From positions 1 to 39,485 of the forward strand of contig LBOO01000020.1 in assembly GCA_000989565.1 (NCBI GenBank): 39,485 nt of DNA, in the 5' to 3' direction. The stretch's first letter is position 1. Every line of letters begins with the position of its first letter. Source of the stretch: Candidatus Peregrinibacteria bacterium GW2011_GWA2_33_10 (GTDB lineage: Bacteria > Patescibacteriota > Gracilibacteria > UBA1369 > GWC2-33-13). A program made the position numbers and the translations under genes. Positions 17,962 to 27,205 of the stretch are shown here, piece after piece. The notes under the pieces are model-generated. The model worked only from the letters and a program-made list of their open reading frames with translations. It ran no database searches and was not told where the DNA came from.

Positions 17962-19071
17962 ATGAAAACTGTATGCAATAATACTGACCTATCTTTTGCT
18001 TTAAGTATAGTGAGCAAGGCGATTTCCAGTAACACAACCCTTCCTGTTTTAAATAATATTTTATTAAGCGCTGAAAATGGAAAATTACATTTTTCAGCTA
18101 CAAACTTAGAAATCGCAATAAGTTTCCATATTGACTCGGAAGTTAAGAATGAGGGGAAAGTAACTATTCCGGCAAAATTATTTTCGAATTATTCAAATTT
18201 ATTAGAAAAGGGAGAAGTGGAGATGAGTCTTGAGAATGGGTATAATTTATCCATTATTTCGAAACATTCTAAAACAAAGATAAAAGGTATAAGTTCGGAT
18301 GAATTTCCCTTGATTCCAAAAATTGAAAAAGGAGAGAAGTTAATTTTGGATAAAGAAGCTTTATTGAAAAGTATAAATCAGGTTGTGTTTGCGGCATCCA
18401 ATAATATATCAAGGCCTGTTTTAACCGGTGTTTTATTAAAAGCTCACAAAGATACTTTAATTTTAGTGGCTACTGACAGTTATCGTTTGTCAGAAAAGAA
18501 AATTAAATTAAACAATAAACTCGAAAAAGATTTAATGTGTATAGTTCCAAATAAAACCATTTCCGATTTGGGAAAAATTTTAGGAAGTTTTGAAAAAGAA
18601 AAAGAAATAGAGATCAGTATTTCTAAAGATCAAATTTTATTTAAAATAGGAAATTTGGAAATGATTTCCAGATTAATTGAAGGAGTTTTTCCTGATTATG
18701 AGAAAGTATTTCCAAAACTTGTGGAATCAACTGTGGAAATTAAGGTTAATGAATTTATTAATGCTGTAAAAAAAGTCAGTTTATTTGTGGCTGAAACAAA
18801 TAACAGTATTAAATTTTCAGTTACGAATGATGGAAAGTTATTATTAGCCACAGAAGAAACCCAATTGGGTGAGGTAAAAGCTGATGTTGATGTGAAAATT
18901 GAAGGTAAAAATAACCAAATAGCATTGAACGCTTCTTATTTATTGGATTTTTTAAATAGCATCAATGATGATAATGTTATTGTTCAATTGGATAATAAAT
19001 TAGCGCCGGCGACATTAAAAGCCTTGAAAGATGATTCTTTTCTACATATAATAATGCCCTTGAAACTGTAA
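17962..19071 (+). CDS. dnaN: DNA polymerase III beta subunit (sliding clamp)
   Basis: DnaN forms the ring-shaped dimer that tethers DNA polymerase to DNA. At 369 residues it has the usual length and three clamp domains. Signs are 'SKAISSNTTLPVLNNILLSAENGKLHFSATNLEIAIS' features near the N-terminus, 'FAASNNISRPVLTGVLL' and 'VATDSYRLSEKKI' in the second domain, 'LIEGVFPDYEKVFP', and the C-terminal 'HIIMPLKL' that resembles the family's 'MPVRL' end. It starts at ATG 17962 behind a strong promoter and the candidate oriC. dnaA, which often sits beside it, is not in the window. Confidence 0.95.
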   Translation: MKTVCNNTDLSFALSIVSKAISSNTTLPVLNNILLSAENGKLHFSATNLEIAISFHIDSEVKNEGKVTIPAKLFSNYSNLLEKGEVEMSLENGYNLSIISKHSKTKIKGISSDEFPLIPKIEKGEKLILDKEALLKSINQVVFAASNNISRPVLTGVLLKAHKDTLILVATDSYRLSEKKIKLNNKLEKDLMCIVPNKTISDLGKILGSFEKEKEIEISISKDQILFKIGNLEMISRLIEGVFPDYEKVFPKLVESTVEIKVNEFINAVKKVSLFVAETNNSIKFSVTNDGKLLLATEETQLGEVKADVDVKIEGKNNQIALNASYLLDFLNSINDDNVIVQLDNKLAPATLKALKDDSFLHIIMPLKL

Positions 19072-19190
19072 TTTGTAATTTTAATCATTATTCGGTAGAA
19101 AGTTTTACGTTGTTTATAGTTTTTTTTATGTTAAATAGATTTTTTCAATACATTTTTTAATATTCCCATATTGTTAGATTGGTTGTTTTT

Positions 19191-22100
19191 ATGAAAAATA
19201 TAAAAAGTTTATTAACCAGTGATTTAAATAAAGATTTAGTCGACTTGTTTCCTAAAAAAAAGGAGATGACCGTATCCGGGGCAGGAAGCTATTCTTCTAA
19301 AGTGTATATAATTTCAGATATTTTAAGAAATTATAAAAATATAAATAAAATTTTATGGATTGTTAATGATTTTACTGAACAGGAAAATGTTTTAAAGTCT
19401 TTTAAATTATGGGATGAAATTCCTGTTTATTCTTTTAATCTTAGTGAAGAAAATGAAAACGGAGAGAATGATTATTTGAAATTACTTGAATTAATCAGCC
19501 ATTTAAGAAGTTCGGAAAAAGAATTGATTATTGTTAATTATAGAGATTTAATGTTGAAAGTTCCGGAGAGGGAAAAGGTTGAAAAAAATATTATTACTAT
19601 CAATTCTAAAGAAAAACACAATATTACGGATATTTTTGAAGCTTTAATCAGTGCCGGTTATTGTGTTTCTGAAGATTCGTTTTTAGAGAAAGGCAAATAT
19701 TTGCGCCATGGAGGAAATTTGGATATTTTTCCTATAAATTGTAATTATCCGATTAGAATTGAAGCTGATTTTGATGAGCTTGGAGATATTGTACAATATG
19801 AAGATGCTGAAAGAAAAAAATTAAAAAAAATTAATAAAATAGAAATTTTACCAATCAATATTGAAGAGGAAGGGGAATTTTTATTAAGCTATTTATCTAA
19901 AGATTCATTAATTATTGATGATGAATTGGAAGTTTTTGAAGATTTATTTCTTACATGGAAAGAGATACTGACTTTAGCCCCAGAGAATAGTAAAAAAATT
20001 ACTTTTACGCCTTTTTATGAGGACAATGATAATCATGTAAATTTAAGTTATGCTTCAGTAATCGGCTACCCGAATGTTTTTGATTTAATCAATGATATCA
20101 GTGAAAAGAAAAAGTTAGGATGGCACGTGGTTTGTTTTACTAAAAGATTTGATGAATTGGCTGCAATTTTTAAGGATAGAAATGTTAATTTTGTGGATAA
20201 CGAGGAAGATTTTTATGAAAAAAAATATCCTTATATTGTGAAAGTTGAAGCTGAAGATATTATGCCTCATGCTTTTCAGTCACCGAAATATAAATTTATT
20301 ATAATCACTGATAAAGAAATTGAGTCGTTAAAAGAGCGATATCGAAAAGTTGGCGGAGCTAGCCATAAAGTGTATTTGGATTTATTGACAAGTTTAAAAC
20401 TTAATGACTATGTTGTTCATAGTGATCATGGAATCGCTATTTTTCAAGGACTTTCAAAGAAAACCGTGGATAATTTAACGCGTGAATATTTACAACTTGC
20501 TTATGCTGAAAATGATAAACTTTTTGTACCAATTGATCAGGCTGATAAAGTGTCTAAATATATCGGAACCGGTGATAGCGAGCCGAAATTAACCAGGCTT
20601 GGTTCCGCGGAGTGGAGTACTATTCAGAGTAAGGTGAGGAAAGAAACTGAAAAAATCGCTAAAGAACTTTTAGCTATTTACGCGAAAAGAGAATTGGCGA
20701 AAGGTTATAAATTTAAAGAAGATAATGCTTTACAGGAAAAATTTGAAAAAACTTTTCCTTATGAACCTACTCCAGGTCAATTAAAAGCAATAATGGATGT
20801 TAAAAGAGATATGGAAAAAGAGAAAGCTATGGATCGTTTGGTTTGCGGGGATGTGGGGTTTGGAAAAACAGAAGTGGCGATGAGAGCGAGTTTTAAATCC
20901 GTTTTAGAAGGAAAACAAGTTGCTTTTATTTCTCCAATTACAATTTTGGCTGATCAACACTATCGTTCTTTTAAAGAGAGAATGGACTCTTTTCATATAC
21001 GTGTCGAAATGTTAAGTAGATTTAAATCAAAAAAAGAACAGAAGGAAATTATTAAGTTATTAAGTAAAGGGGAAATGGACATTGTGATCGGTACTCATAG
21101 ATTATTGCAGCCTGATGTGAAATTTAAAAATTTAGGATTAGTGATTATTGATGAGGAACAAAGGTTTGGAGTTAAGCAAAAGGAGCAATTTAAAGATATG
21201 AGAAGCGAAGTTGATATTTTAACCATGACAGCAACTCCGATTCCCAGAACCCTTAATATTGCTTTAAATAAACTAAAAGACATTTCCACAATTACTACAC
21301 CGCCAAGAGGAAGATTGCCGGTTATGGTGGAAGTAAGACGTTATTCCAATGAATTGATCAGGGAAGTGATTTTAAGAGAAAAAGAAAGAAAGGGTCAGGT
21401 TTATTTTTTACACAATAGAGTGCAAACCATTGACAGTGTAGCGAGGTCTTTAGAAGTTTTAATTCCTGAAGCGAAATTTATTGTGGCTCATGGAAAATTG
21501 GGAAGTGGGGATTTGGAGCAGCGAATCATTGATTTTAAAGATGGAAAATATGATGTGCTGGTTAGTTCTACTATTATTGAAAACGGCATTGATCTTCCTA
21601 ACGCGAACACTTTAATCGTGAATAACGCGGAAAAATTCGGATTGGCGCAACTTTATCAATTGAGAGGACGTGTTGGAAGAGGAGAGAAACAGGCTTATGC
21701 TTACTTTTTATATCAATCTCAGAGATTAAAATATGACGCGAAAAAGCGTTTGCGAAGTATTGTAGAAGCAACTGAGCTTGGAAGCGGATTTCAGATTGCC
21801 ATGAAAGACTTGGAAATAAGAGGTGCCGGTGATATTTTGGGAGCTAATCAGCATGGAGCAATTAATGTGGTTGGAGTGAGTCATTTTATTCGAATGTTAA
21901 ATCAGGCCGTTGAAGACATGAAAGCCGGTAAAACATCTCAGGGCGAGGAAATTCAGGATGTTTCAATTGAATTGCCTCTGACAAGTTATATTCCGGATTA
22001 TTATATTTCCAATACTAAAGAAAAAATTCAAGTTTATCAGAAACTTTCAGGTGCTGATACTTTTTCCTATTTGGATGAATTAAAAGAAGAGTTAGTGGAA

Positions 22101-22424
22101 GATTATGGAAAAATGCCAAGAGAAGTGAATAATTTATTCAGAGTGTTGGAATTAAAAATTTTGGCTAAAGCAGCGGGAATTATTAATGTTAAAGCTGAGA
22201 ATATTCATGATCAAAATCAGAGAATGATTATTTTACACATGTCTGACAAAGTTAAACCTGAAAATATATTCAATTTAATGGAACATAATGCAAATTGGTT
22301 GATTTCAGGAACAAAGTTGAAAATTAAGACAAAAGATTTATCTGTGCAATGGTTTGATGAGTTAAAGGAATGTTTGGTGAGGTTGGGGAAGAATAAGGTG
22401 GAGAAAAAAGTGGTTAATGCTTGA
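19191..22424 (+). CDS. mfd: Transcription-repair coupling factor Mfd
   Basis: Mfd is a DNA translocase that pushes stalled RNA polymerase off lesions and recruits UvrA. The protein has a UvrB-like N-terminal region ('DIFPINCNYPIRIEADFDELG'), an RNAP-interacting domain ('YVVHSDHGIAIFQGL', 'NDKLFVPIDQADKVSKYIG'), and RecG-like helicase motifs: 'CGDVGFGKTEVAMRA' (Walker A, about residue 551), 'DEEQRFGVKQKE', 'TMTATPIPRTL' and 'QLRGRVGRGEKQAYAY'. A C-terminal TRCF domain ends the protein. An upstream in-frame TTG at 19179 is possible, but I chose ATG 19191 ('MKNIKSLLTSDL'), giving 1077 residues. It lies about 120 bp after dnaN on the same strand. Confidence 0.96.
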   Translation: MKNIKSLLTSDLNKDLVDLFPKKKEMTVSGAGSYSSKVYIISDILRNYKNINKILWIVNDFTEQENVLKSFKLWDEIPVYSFNLSEENENGENDYLKLLELISHLRSSEKELIIVNYRDLMLKVPEREKVEKNIITINSKEKHNITDIFEALISAGYCVSEDSFLEKGKYLRHGGNLDIFPINCNYPIRIEADFDELGDIVQYEDAERKKLKKINKIEILPINIEEEGEFLLSYLSKDSLIIDDELEVFEDLFLTWKEILTLAPENSKKITFTPFYEDNDNHVNLSYASVIGYPNVFDLINDISEKKKLGWHVVCFTKRFDELAAIFKDRNVNFVDNEEDFYEKKYPYIVKVEAEDIMPHAFQSPKYKFIIITDKEIESLKERYRKVGGASHKVYLDLLTSLKLNDYVVHSDHGIAIFQGLSKKTVDNLTREYLQLAYAENDKLFVPIDQADKVSKYIGTGDSEPKLTRLGSAEWSTIQSKVRKETEKIAKELLAIYAKRELAKGYKFKEDNALQEKFEKTFPYEPTPGQLKAIMDVKRDMEKEKAMDRLVCGDVGFGKTEVAMRASFKSVLEGKQVAFISPITILADQHYRSFKERMDSFHIRVEMLSRFKSKKEQKEIIKLLSKGEMDIVIGTHRLLQPDVKFKNLGLVIIDEEQRFGVKQKEQFKDMRSEVDILTMTATPIPRTLNIALNKLKDISTITTPPRGRLPVMVEVRRYSNELIREVILREKERKGQVYFLHNRVQTIDSVARSLEVLIPEAKFIVAHGKLGSGDLEQRIIDFKDGKYDVLVSSTIIENGIDLPNANTLIVNNAEKFGLAQLYQLRGRVGRGEKQAYAYFLYQSQRLKYDAKKRLRSIVEATELGSGFQIAMKDLEIRGAGDILGANQHGAINVVGVSHFIRMLNQAVEDMKAGKTSQGEEIQDVSIELPLTSYIPDYYISNTKEKIQVYQKLSGADTFSYLDELKEELVEDYGKMPREVNNLFRVLELKILAKAAGIINVKAENIHDQNQRMIILHMSDKVKPENIFNLMEHNANWLISGTKLKIKTKDLSVQWFDELKECLVRLGKNKVEKKVVNA

Positions 22425-22430
22425 TAATAG

Positions 22431-22822
22431 GGAGTTAATTATTGAAAGAAGGCACCGTACTCCCGTTATATCCGAGTGGTGCAACATAAATGCAAAAGAT
22501 AGTGAAACAACTTTTGTTAGCATGCTAAAAGAAGCTTTTGCTTCTAAAAAGCCTATGCCAGCTTTAGTTTAATTTCCTTCCCGGCTGCCTATTTGCGGCC
22601 GCGTCTTAGTAAATGATTTCTCGTAATTTATTAAGGCGGCATACTTCGAGAATAGGAATAGTATTTTTGTTTGGGGTACTTATTCCGAATTTTTCTAAAC
22701 AGCTTTTAAAGGGCTTTTTGTTTGTCTTTTATCCTTTTTAAGCTAATTTAAGACAGAATAAGATTGTAGAAGTTTTAGGTGGGAATTTTTGGACGCGGGT
22801 TCGACCCCCGCCATCTCCACCA
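22431..22822 (+). ncRNA. ssrA: tmRNA; 5' boundary uncertain and 5' half apparently incomplete
   Basis: tmRNA rescues stalled ribosomes by acting as tRNA-Ala and mRNA in turn. The 3' end is textbook: 'GGACGCGGGTTCGACC' with T-stem GCGGG/CCCGC, then the acceptor strand CATCTCC and ACCA, ending at 22822. A hairpin of pseudoknot-1 type lies at about 22452-22482 (GCACC/GGTGC), the resume codon GCA is at 22492, and further paired segments follow (for example TTCTCG/CGAGAA). The expected 5' tRNA-like part, with an acceptor strand near GGAGATG and a GG-T/N-TTCGAC motif, should lie about 35-50 nt upstream of pseudoknot 1. I cannot find it. The start given is the GGAG at 22431, a placeholder. Either this part diverged strongly or a short piece is deleted. 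Confidence 0.85.
22492..22572 (+). other. Proteolysis-tag reading frame within tmRNA
   Basis: The frame starts with resume codon GCA and runs 26 codons to TAA at 22570-22572. The tag begins AKDSETTFV and ends KKPMPALV. It is longer than most tags, and the end 'ALV' replaces the usual 'ALA' or 'LAA' recognised by ClpXP-type proteases. Confidence 0.75.
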
Positions 22823-22824
22823 AA

Positions 22825-22870
22825 GATCAAGAGACAAAAATTAACGTTTTTTTCTCTTGGATTCTTTTTT
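22825..22870 (+). terminator. Intrinsic terminator of tmRNA
   Basis: AAGAGA (22829-22834) pairs with TCTCTT (22853-22858). The stem can extend outward (ATC/GAT with one bulge) and inward (AAAAA/TTTTT) and is followed by a run of six T at 22865-22870. It begins 3 nt after the tmRNA CCA. Confidence 0.75.
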
Positions 22871-22936
22871 CCTATAGTAAAGTTTTTAAATTTCTTTATT
22901 ATTAAATTTGAATTTTAAATTTAATATTTTTTTATT

Positions 22937-24826
22937 ATGTCTAAAAAAGTGGAAAGTTTTTTTTTGGGGTTTAAAATTTATTTAAAGCTGTTTATTGTTA
23001 GTTTGCTTCCGGGGATTTTAATTGGCTTGGCGGTGAGTATTAATAGTATTTATACTTTTTTAAAATCCGAAATAAGCTATGTTAACGGAAGAGGGATGAT
23101 GCAAATTGTTTATCGAGGCTATTTGGAGTCTTTGGGAAAATTTGATTTAAATACGCAAAAAATAATTTTTTATATTTTGTTGAGTATTTTTTTTCTGCTG
23201 TTTTTTGTTTATCTTTTAAAAATTATTAATTCTAATTTTAATTTTAAAAATTTTTCTTTTAAAAAATGGTGGAAAGAAGATGGAGTTTTCACGAGCGCAA
23301 GGATAGCGGAATATTTTTTAATTTCCATGCTTTTAATTGTGTTAGTAGGAAGATATTTATTTCAAATTTCCGGAAATTCAGCGATCGTTGCCGGAGTTAT
23401 TTTGTTTTTTCTTTTATGGCACAAGGATGGTGTTTTTGGAAATTTAAAATTATTTAATTATCATTTAAGAGATAAGCTTTCTCCATGGCATTTTAGAAAA
23501 AATTTGGAGATTAAAAAATTAATTAAAGTTGTAATCGAGGCAATTTTATTCGGATTATTTTTATTTTTAATTCAAAAATTTATTTTGTTTGTTTTGGATT
23601 ATCCGAATCTTTTGTCTAATTATTTGGTTAATTATAAAAGTTGGTTTTCTGTTTTTGATCATGGGCAATATCAAATTTTAGCATTTTCTTTGTTGGGATT
23701 TGTTTTGCCGTTTGCTTATTTTATTGTTAATTTTAAAAAAGGAAAAACTAAATATAATTTACTTCCTTTTTTAATAATTATTTTATTTTTTTCTTTAATT
23801 GTTTGGCAGAAAAACATTACAGAGATGAACGCTCTGGATTTAAACAAGAGTGTTTTTAAAATTTATGAGTTGCAAAAGAGTGAAGTTACCGAAGGACGTT
23901 TATATATTTTTGATGATAATGAAATTTTAAAAAGAGATTTTAAAGCCAAGGTTAATGTTAAAACTATTGATTTAAAAAGAAGAAGCGGCGGGTTAGGGGA
24001 TCCGAGGATTCATATTGAGGAAATTCCTTGTAATAAAGTTAATGACGAAAAGATTAATTCGCTTTATTCTTATTTAAAAAATAAGGAATTTAAATCCGCG
24101 CTTGTTAAAGCTTATTTGAGTTATACGGGAAAAGACGGAACTATGCTTGTTTATGGTTGTGATTTGTTTAATTTTAATATTTCTCAAATATTGAAAGATA
24201 AAATTTTAATTTTAAAAAGTAATTCAGATAAAATTAATTTGATGACTTTTCTGTATAAAACGGGAAAATTAGGAAAAAGTTTAAAGTATTATTTAGACGA
24301 GAGTGATATCAGAGATTTGGAATTATATTTGGATAGTGTAAATTTTACTTCACGTGAAAAAGCCTATTTGTTGTATTTTTATTATCACAACGGAGAAACA
24401 TTGAAGGCTGAAAATATTTATAGAAGTTTAATAGAGGAAGAAAATAAATCCATTAAAATTTCAGAAAATTTAATAGACTTATTTGACAGTGGCGTAATCA
24501 ATGGAAAATTTTCCGGAGATTTTAATGCCATTACGAAAGTTGTTTTACTTAATAAAAATAGTGGTGATGAAGAAATAGAAGGAATTTATACCGCAAATAT
24601 TGAAGAAGGAGTATTTTTAAATGGATTTACTGTAAAAGATGCCACTATTTTAAAAGAAGACGGTAGTTTTGAATTTAATAATTTAATTGAAGGAGAATAT
24701 TATTTGGGAGTTTTGACTTTGCCGCGGAAGGAGATTTCTTTTGATAAAGAGTTTGGACGAAAGATTAGAATTGATAAGGAGAATAAGGAGTTTTTATTCC
24801 AAAGCGTTACGAGCATTTCCCAATAA
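22937..24826 (+). CDS. Multi-pass membrane protein of unknown function
   Basis: The 629-residue protein has about seven predicted membrane helices in its first 295 residues (near 13-35, 75-97, 122-141, 147-161, 195-222, 248-268 and 275-293). A soluble region of about 330 residues follows and is probably outside the cell. This region has a helical, TPR-like stretch ('YLLYFYYHNGETLKAENIYRSLIEEE') and ends in a beta-rich part ('FLNGFTVKDATILKEDGSFEFNNLIEGEYYLG') that resembles carboxypeptidase-regulatory-like/transthyretin-type domains. I do not recognise the family. It starts at ATG 22937 after the tmRNA terminator; its 3' end overlaps the convergent small gene by 33 bp. Confidence 0.8.
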   Translation: MSKKVESFFLGFKIYLKLFIVSLLPGILIGLAVSINSIYTFLKSEISYVNGRGMMQIVYRGYLESLGKFDLNTQKIIFYILLSIFFLLFFVYLLKIINSNFNFKNFSFKKWWKEDGVFTSARIAEYFLISMLLIVLVGRYLFQISGNSAIVAGVILFFLLWHKDGVFGNLKLFNYHLRDKLSPWHFRKNLEIKKLIKVVIEAILFGLFLFLIQKFILFVLDYPNLLSNYLVNYKSWFSVFDHGQYQILAFSLLGFVLPFAYFIVNFKKGKTKYNLLPFLIIILFFSLIVWQKNITEMNALDLNKSVFKIYELQKSEVTEGRLYIFDDNEILKRDFKAKVNVKTIDLKRRSGGLGDPRIHIEEIPCNKVNDEKINSLYSYLKNKEFKSALVKAYLSYTGKDGTMLVYGCDLFNFNISQILKDKILILKSNSDKINLMTFLYKTGKLGKSLKYYLDESDIRDLELYLDSVNFTSREKAYLLYFYYHNGETLKAENIYRSLIEEENKSIKISENLIDLFDSGVINGKFSGDFNAITKVVLLNKNSGDEEIEGIYTANIEEGVFLNGFTVKDATILKEDGSFEFNNLIEGEYYLGVLTLPRKEISFDKEFGRKIRIDKENKEFLFQSVTSISQ

Positions 24827-25027
24827 TCGATTTTTTATATCCAATTCATTTTCACCTGATAATTTACTGATTTCCTGAACAACGGTTTGAAGTTCATGGT
24901 TTGATTCAAAAAAATTAGCGGGATTAATGTTGTTGTTTGAAAATGTTTTTTTATAAATATCCAGAAATTTTTGTTCCAGTAATTTAATTTTTTCTTCGAT
25001 ATTTTTTAGGAAATTATTTTCTGTCAT
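24794..25027 (-). CDS. Small helical protein of unknown function
   Basis: The 77-residue acidic protein is mostly helical, with a probable coiled coil in the first 25 residues ('FLKNIEEKIKLLEQKFLDIY'). There is no signal peptide or membrane segment. It begins at ATG 25027, about 50 bp after the S41 protease on the same strand, and ends within the convergent membrane protein gene. I see no family signature; cotranscription with the protease is plausible. Confidence 0.6.
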   Translation of the reverse strand: MTENNFLKNIEEKIKLLEQKFLDIYKKTFSNNNINPANFFESNHELQTVVQEISKLSGENELDIKNRLLGNARNALE

Positions 25028-25074
25028 AATTTTTAAAGCGAAAAAGCTATAAAAATTATGAATTAAATAAATAT

Positions 25075-26322
25075 TTAGTCAAGTTGAGAGGCTTGACTTT
25101 TTATATAAGAAATTGCTTCATTTAGTTGCGCATCTTCCGGTTCTGTGGTTTTTTCATCTTCATTTTGTTTTACTATTCTGTCCGGTTGAATACCTACTTC
25201 GTCTATGCTCCGGTCTAACGGGGTGAACCATTTCGCGATTGTTATTCGCAAGCTGGAGCCGTCTTTTAGTTCTTCAATTTGTTGGACACTGCCTTTACCA
25301 TGAGATTGTTCACCGATCAGAATTCCTCTTTTAAGATCCTGAATGGCGCCGGCAAAAATTTCTGAAGCTGATGCGCTTCCTTGGTTGATTAATACCACGA
25401 GTGGATAATTCGATAATTTCCCTTTACCAAATGTATAAATTATTTCATTTTTATTATTTTCTTTTTGTTTGATAATTACTGCTTTTTCTTTGTTTTCAAA
25501 AAATTTTGATAATAATTTGATCGAAGTATCTAAATAGCCGCCGCCATTATATCGTAAATCAACGATGATTCCTTTAGGCTGTTTCATTAATATGTCCCCT
25601 TCCACTTTATTAAATTCCGGCAGGGTTACTTCGTTAAATTGATTTACGGTAATTATGGCGATATTATCTCGATATTCGGCTTCAACCGATGGAATATCAA
25701 TTGTCTCGCGAATAATTGTTACCTCAAAAGGCTGAGGTTTGTCTTGTCTAATAATTGTTAAAACAACTTTGCTGCCTTTTGGGCCTCGTATTTTTGTAAT
25801 GGCTTCAAATAGTGTCATTTCCGACGTGGCATTACCGTCAATCAGATAAATAATATCTCCCGGTTTTAGTCCCGCTTTGTTCGCGGGAGAGCTTTTTATA
25901 GGAGAGACAACGACCAGGTTACCTTCTTTAACAGTTAATTCGGCACCTATACCTTCCAGTTTGCCTTCAAGGCTTTGTTGGAATTCTTTTGTTTCATCAG
26001 GTGTCATATAGACAGTGTAGGGGTCGCCAAGAGAGCTAACCATACCTTTAATAGCTCCATAAATTCTTTGGTCAGTGTTTAATTTCGTTGGATCATAATA
26101 TAAAGTATCCAGAACATCCCAAACATTCCAGAAAGTTTTTAGATCTGCTTGAGAAGTTTTGTTAAAATCCCAAAAAGAGGAATTATCTTCTTTTAATGTA
26201 TTATTTTTATTGTTTTCAGAAATTATTTGCGGTTCATCCGTGTTTAAATAATAACCTGTTATATTTCCCGCGCTAAATGCTAAAATTATAAAAGTCAGAG
26301 GTATAATTAAGTTTTTTCTCAT
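25075..26322 (-). CDS. S41 family C-terminal processing protease with PDZ domain
   Basis: Carboxyl-terminal processing proteases act outside the cytoplasmic membrane on secreted or envelope proteins. The 415-residue protein has an N-terminal signal anchor (residues 5-25), a PDZ domain (about 120-205, 'GIGAEL...GLKPGDIIYLIDG') and the S41 catalytic core with 'VDLRYNGGGYLD', 'NQGSASASEIFAGAIQD' (catalytic Ser within SASASE) and the catalytic Lys343 in 'GEQSHGKGSVQ'. The Ser/Lys dyad is complete, so it should be active. It starts at ATG 26322, 53 bp after ymdB on the same strand. The gene could be called ctpA. Confidence 0.94.
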   Translation of the reverse strand: MRKNLIIPLTFIILAFSAGNITGYYLNTDEPQIISENNKNNTLKEDNSSFWDFNKTSQADLKTFWNVWDVLDTLYYDPTKLNTDQRIYGAIKGMVSSLGDPYTVYMTPDETKEFQQSLEGKLEGIGAELTVKEGNLVVVSPIKSSPANKAGLKPGDIIYLIDGNATSEMTLFEAITKIRGPKGSKVVLTIIRQDKPQPFEVTIIRETIDIPSVEAEYRDNIAIITVNQFNEVTLPEFNKVEGDILMKQPKGIIVDLRYNGGGYLDTSIKLLSKFFENKEKAVIIKQKENNKNEIIYTFGKGKLSNYPLVVLINQGSASASEIFAGAIQDLKRGILIGEQSHGKGSVQQIEELKDGSSLRITIAKWFTPLDRSIDEVGIQPDRIVKQNEDEKTTEPEDAQLNEAISYIKSQASQLD

Positions 26323-26375
26323 AATGTTAAAATAAAAAAATAAATTTAAATTTCGCTATTTATTTGTACATTAAT

Positions 26376-27200
26376 TTAGTCTTTATTAAAAGCGGATGAC
26401 ATATTTTCGATATCAAAATAGTTTATTGGTATAATCTCTGTGGCTTTTTTGTCATCCTCAATAGTTATTAAAACTGAATTAAAATCAGTTGGTCCATCCG
26501 TAATTTTGTGTTTTACCGGCATTTGGGTTATGAAATTGTATAAAACACTTTCTTTATTTACACCAATGATGGAATTTTTATATCCCAAGCCTGTCATTCC
26601 GACATCTGTTATATAAGCCGTGTGATTATCCGTGACATGATAATCGGCAGTGGGGACATGTGTGTGTGTTCCGATAATCGCGCTTACTTTCCCGTCAAGA
26701 TAATGCATCATGGCAATTTTTTCAGAGGTTGCTTCAGCATGAAAATCTACGATTATGGCATCCAAATTAATATGTTTATGGTCGTCGAGTATTTTTGTAA
26801 CCGCATGAAAAGGATTTTCATATTGTTTGGCAAAAAAGACTCTGCCGATTAAGTTAATCACCAATACGTTTTTCATTAGTGATGTTTTTATAATTTGATA
26901 TCCTTTTCCGGGAGCATAAATACTATAATTTGCGGGACGAATAATTTGGCTTTCTTTTTTTTCGATAAATGGAACAATTTCTTTTTTTTGCCAAATGTGA
27001 TTGCCTGATGTTAAAAGATTAATTCCGGAACGTAGGAGTTCTTCAAGGTGTTCTCCGGTAATTCCGCTGCCGTGGCTGGCATTTTCTCCATTTGCCAATA
27101 TTAAGTCGGGATTGTATTTTTTTTTGATTGTTGGAATTATATGAGAAACCGTGTCTCTTCCCGGTTTTCCCACAATGTCCCCGATGAATAAAATTTTCAT
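26376..27200 (-). CDS. ymdB: YmdB-family metallophosphoesterase
   Basis: The YmdB family (TIGR00282) are dinuclear-metal phosphodiesterases; the B. subtilis member hydrolyses 2',3'-cyclic nucleotides and affects biofilm and motility decisions. The 274-residue protein has the signature 'KILFIGDIVGKPGRD', 'NGENASHGSGI', 'TSGNHIWQKKE', 'VDFHAEATSEK' and 'GTHTHVPTAD', which together hold the metal ligands. It starts at ATG 27200, 5 nt after pcrA, so the two are almost certainly cotranscribed. The pairing with a helicase has no known functional reason. Confidence 0.95.
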   Translation of the reverse strand: MKILFIGDIVGKPGRDTVSHIIPTIKKKYNPDLILANGENASHGSGITGEHLEELLRSGINLLTSGNHIWQKKEIVPFIEKKESQIIRPANYSIYAPGKGYQIIKTSLMKNVLVINLIGRVFFAKQYENPFHAVTKILDDHKHINLDAIIVDFHAEATSEKIAMMHYLDGKVSAIIGTHTHVPTADYHVTDNHTAYITDVGMTGLGYKNSIIGVNKESVLYNFITQMPVKHKITDGPTDFNSVLITIEDDKKATEIIPINYFDIENMSSAFNKD

Positions 27201-27205
27201 TGTTT

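Noticed and set aside
19179-19190. TTG start for mfd adding MVVF
   Set aside because: The ATG 12 nt downstream gives a natural start, and nothing supports the four extra residues.
22431-22822. Circularly permuted (two-piece) tmRNA gene
   Set aside because: In permuted genes the acceptor/T-arm part comes before the tag part. Here the tag precedes the T arm and CCA, the normal order.
24827-25075. TGA recoding (as in Gracilibacteria and Absconditabacteria)
   Set aside because: Genes across the window contain no in-frame TGA and use TGA and TAA as stops, so the standard bacterial code applies.
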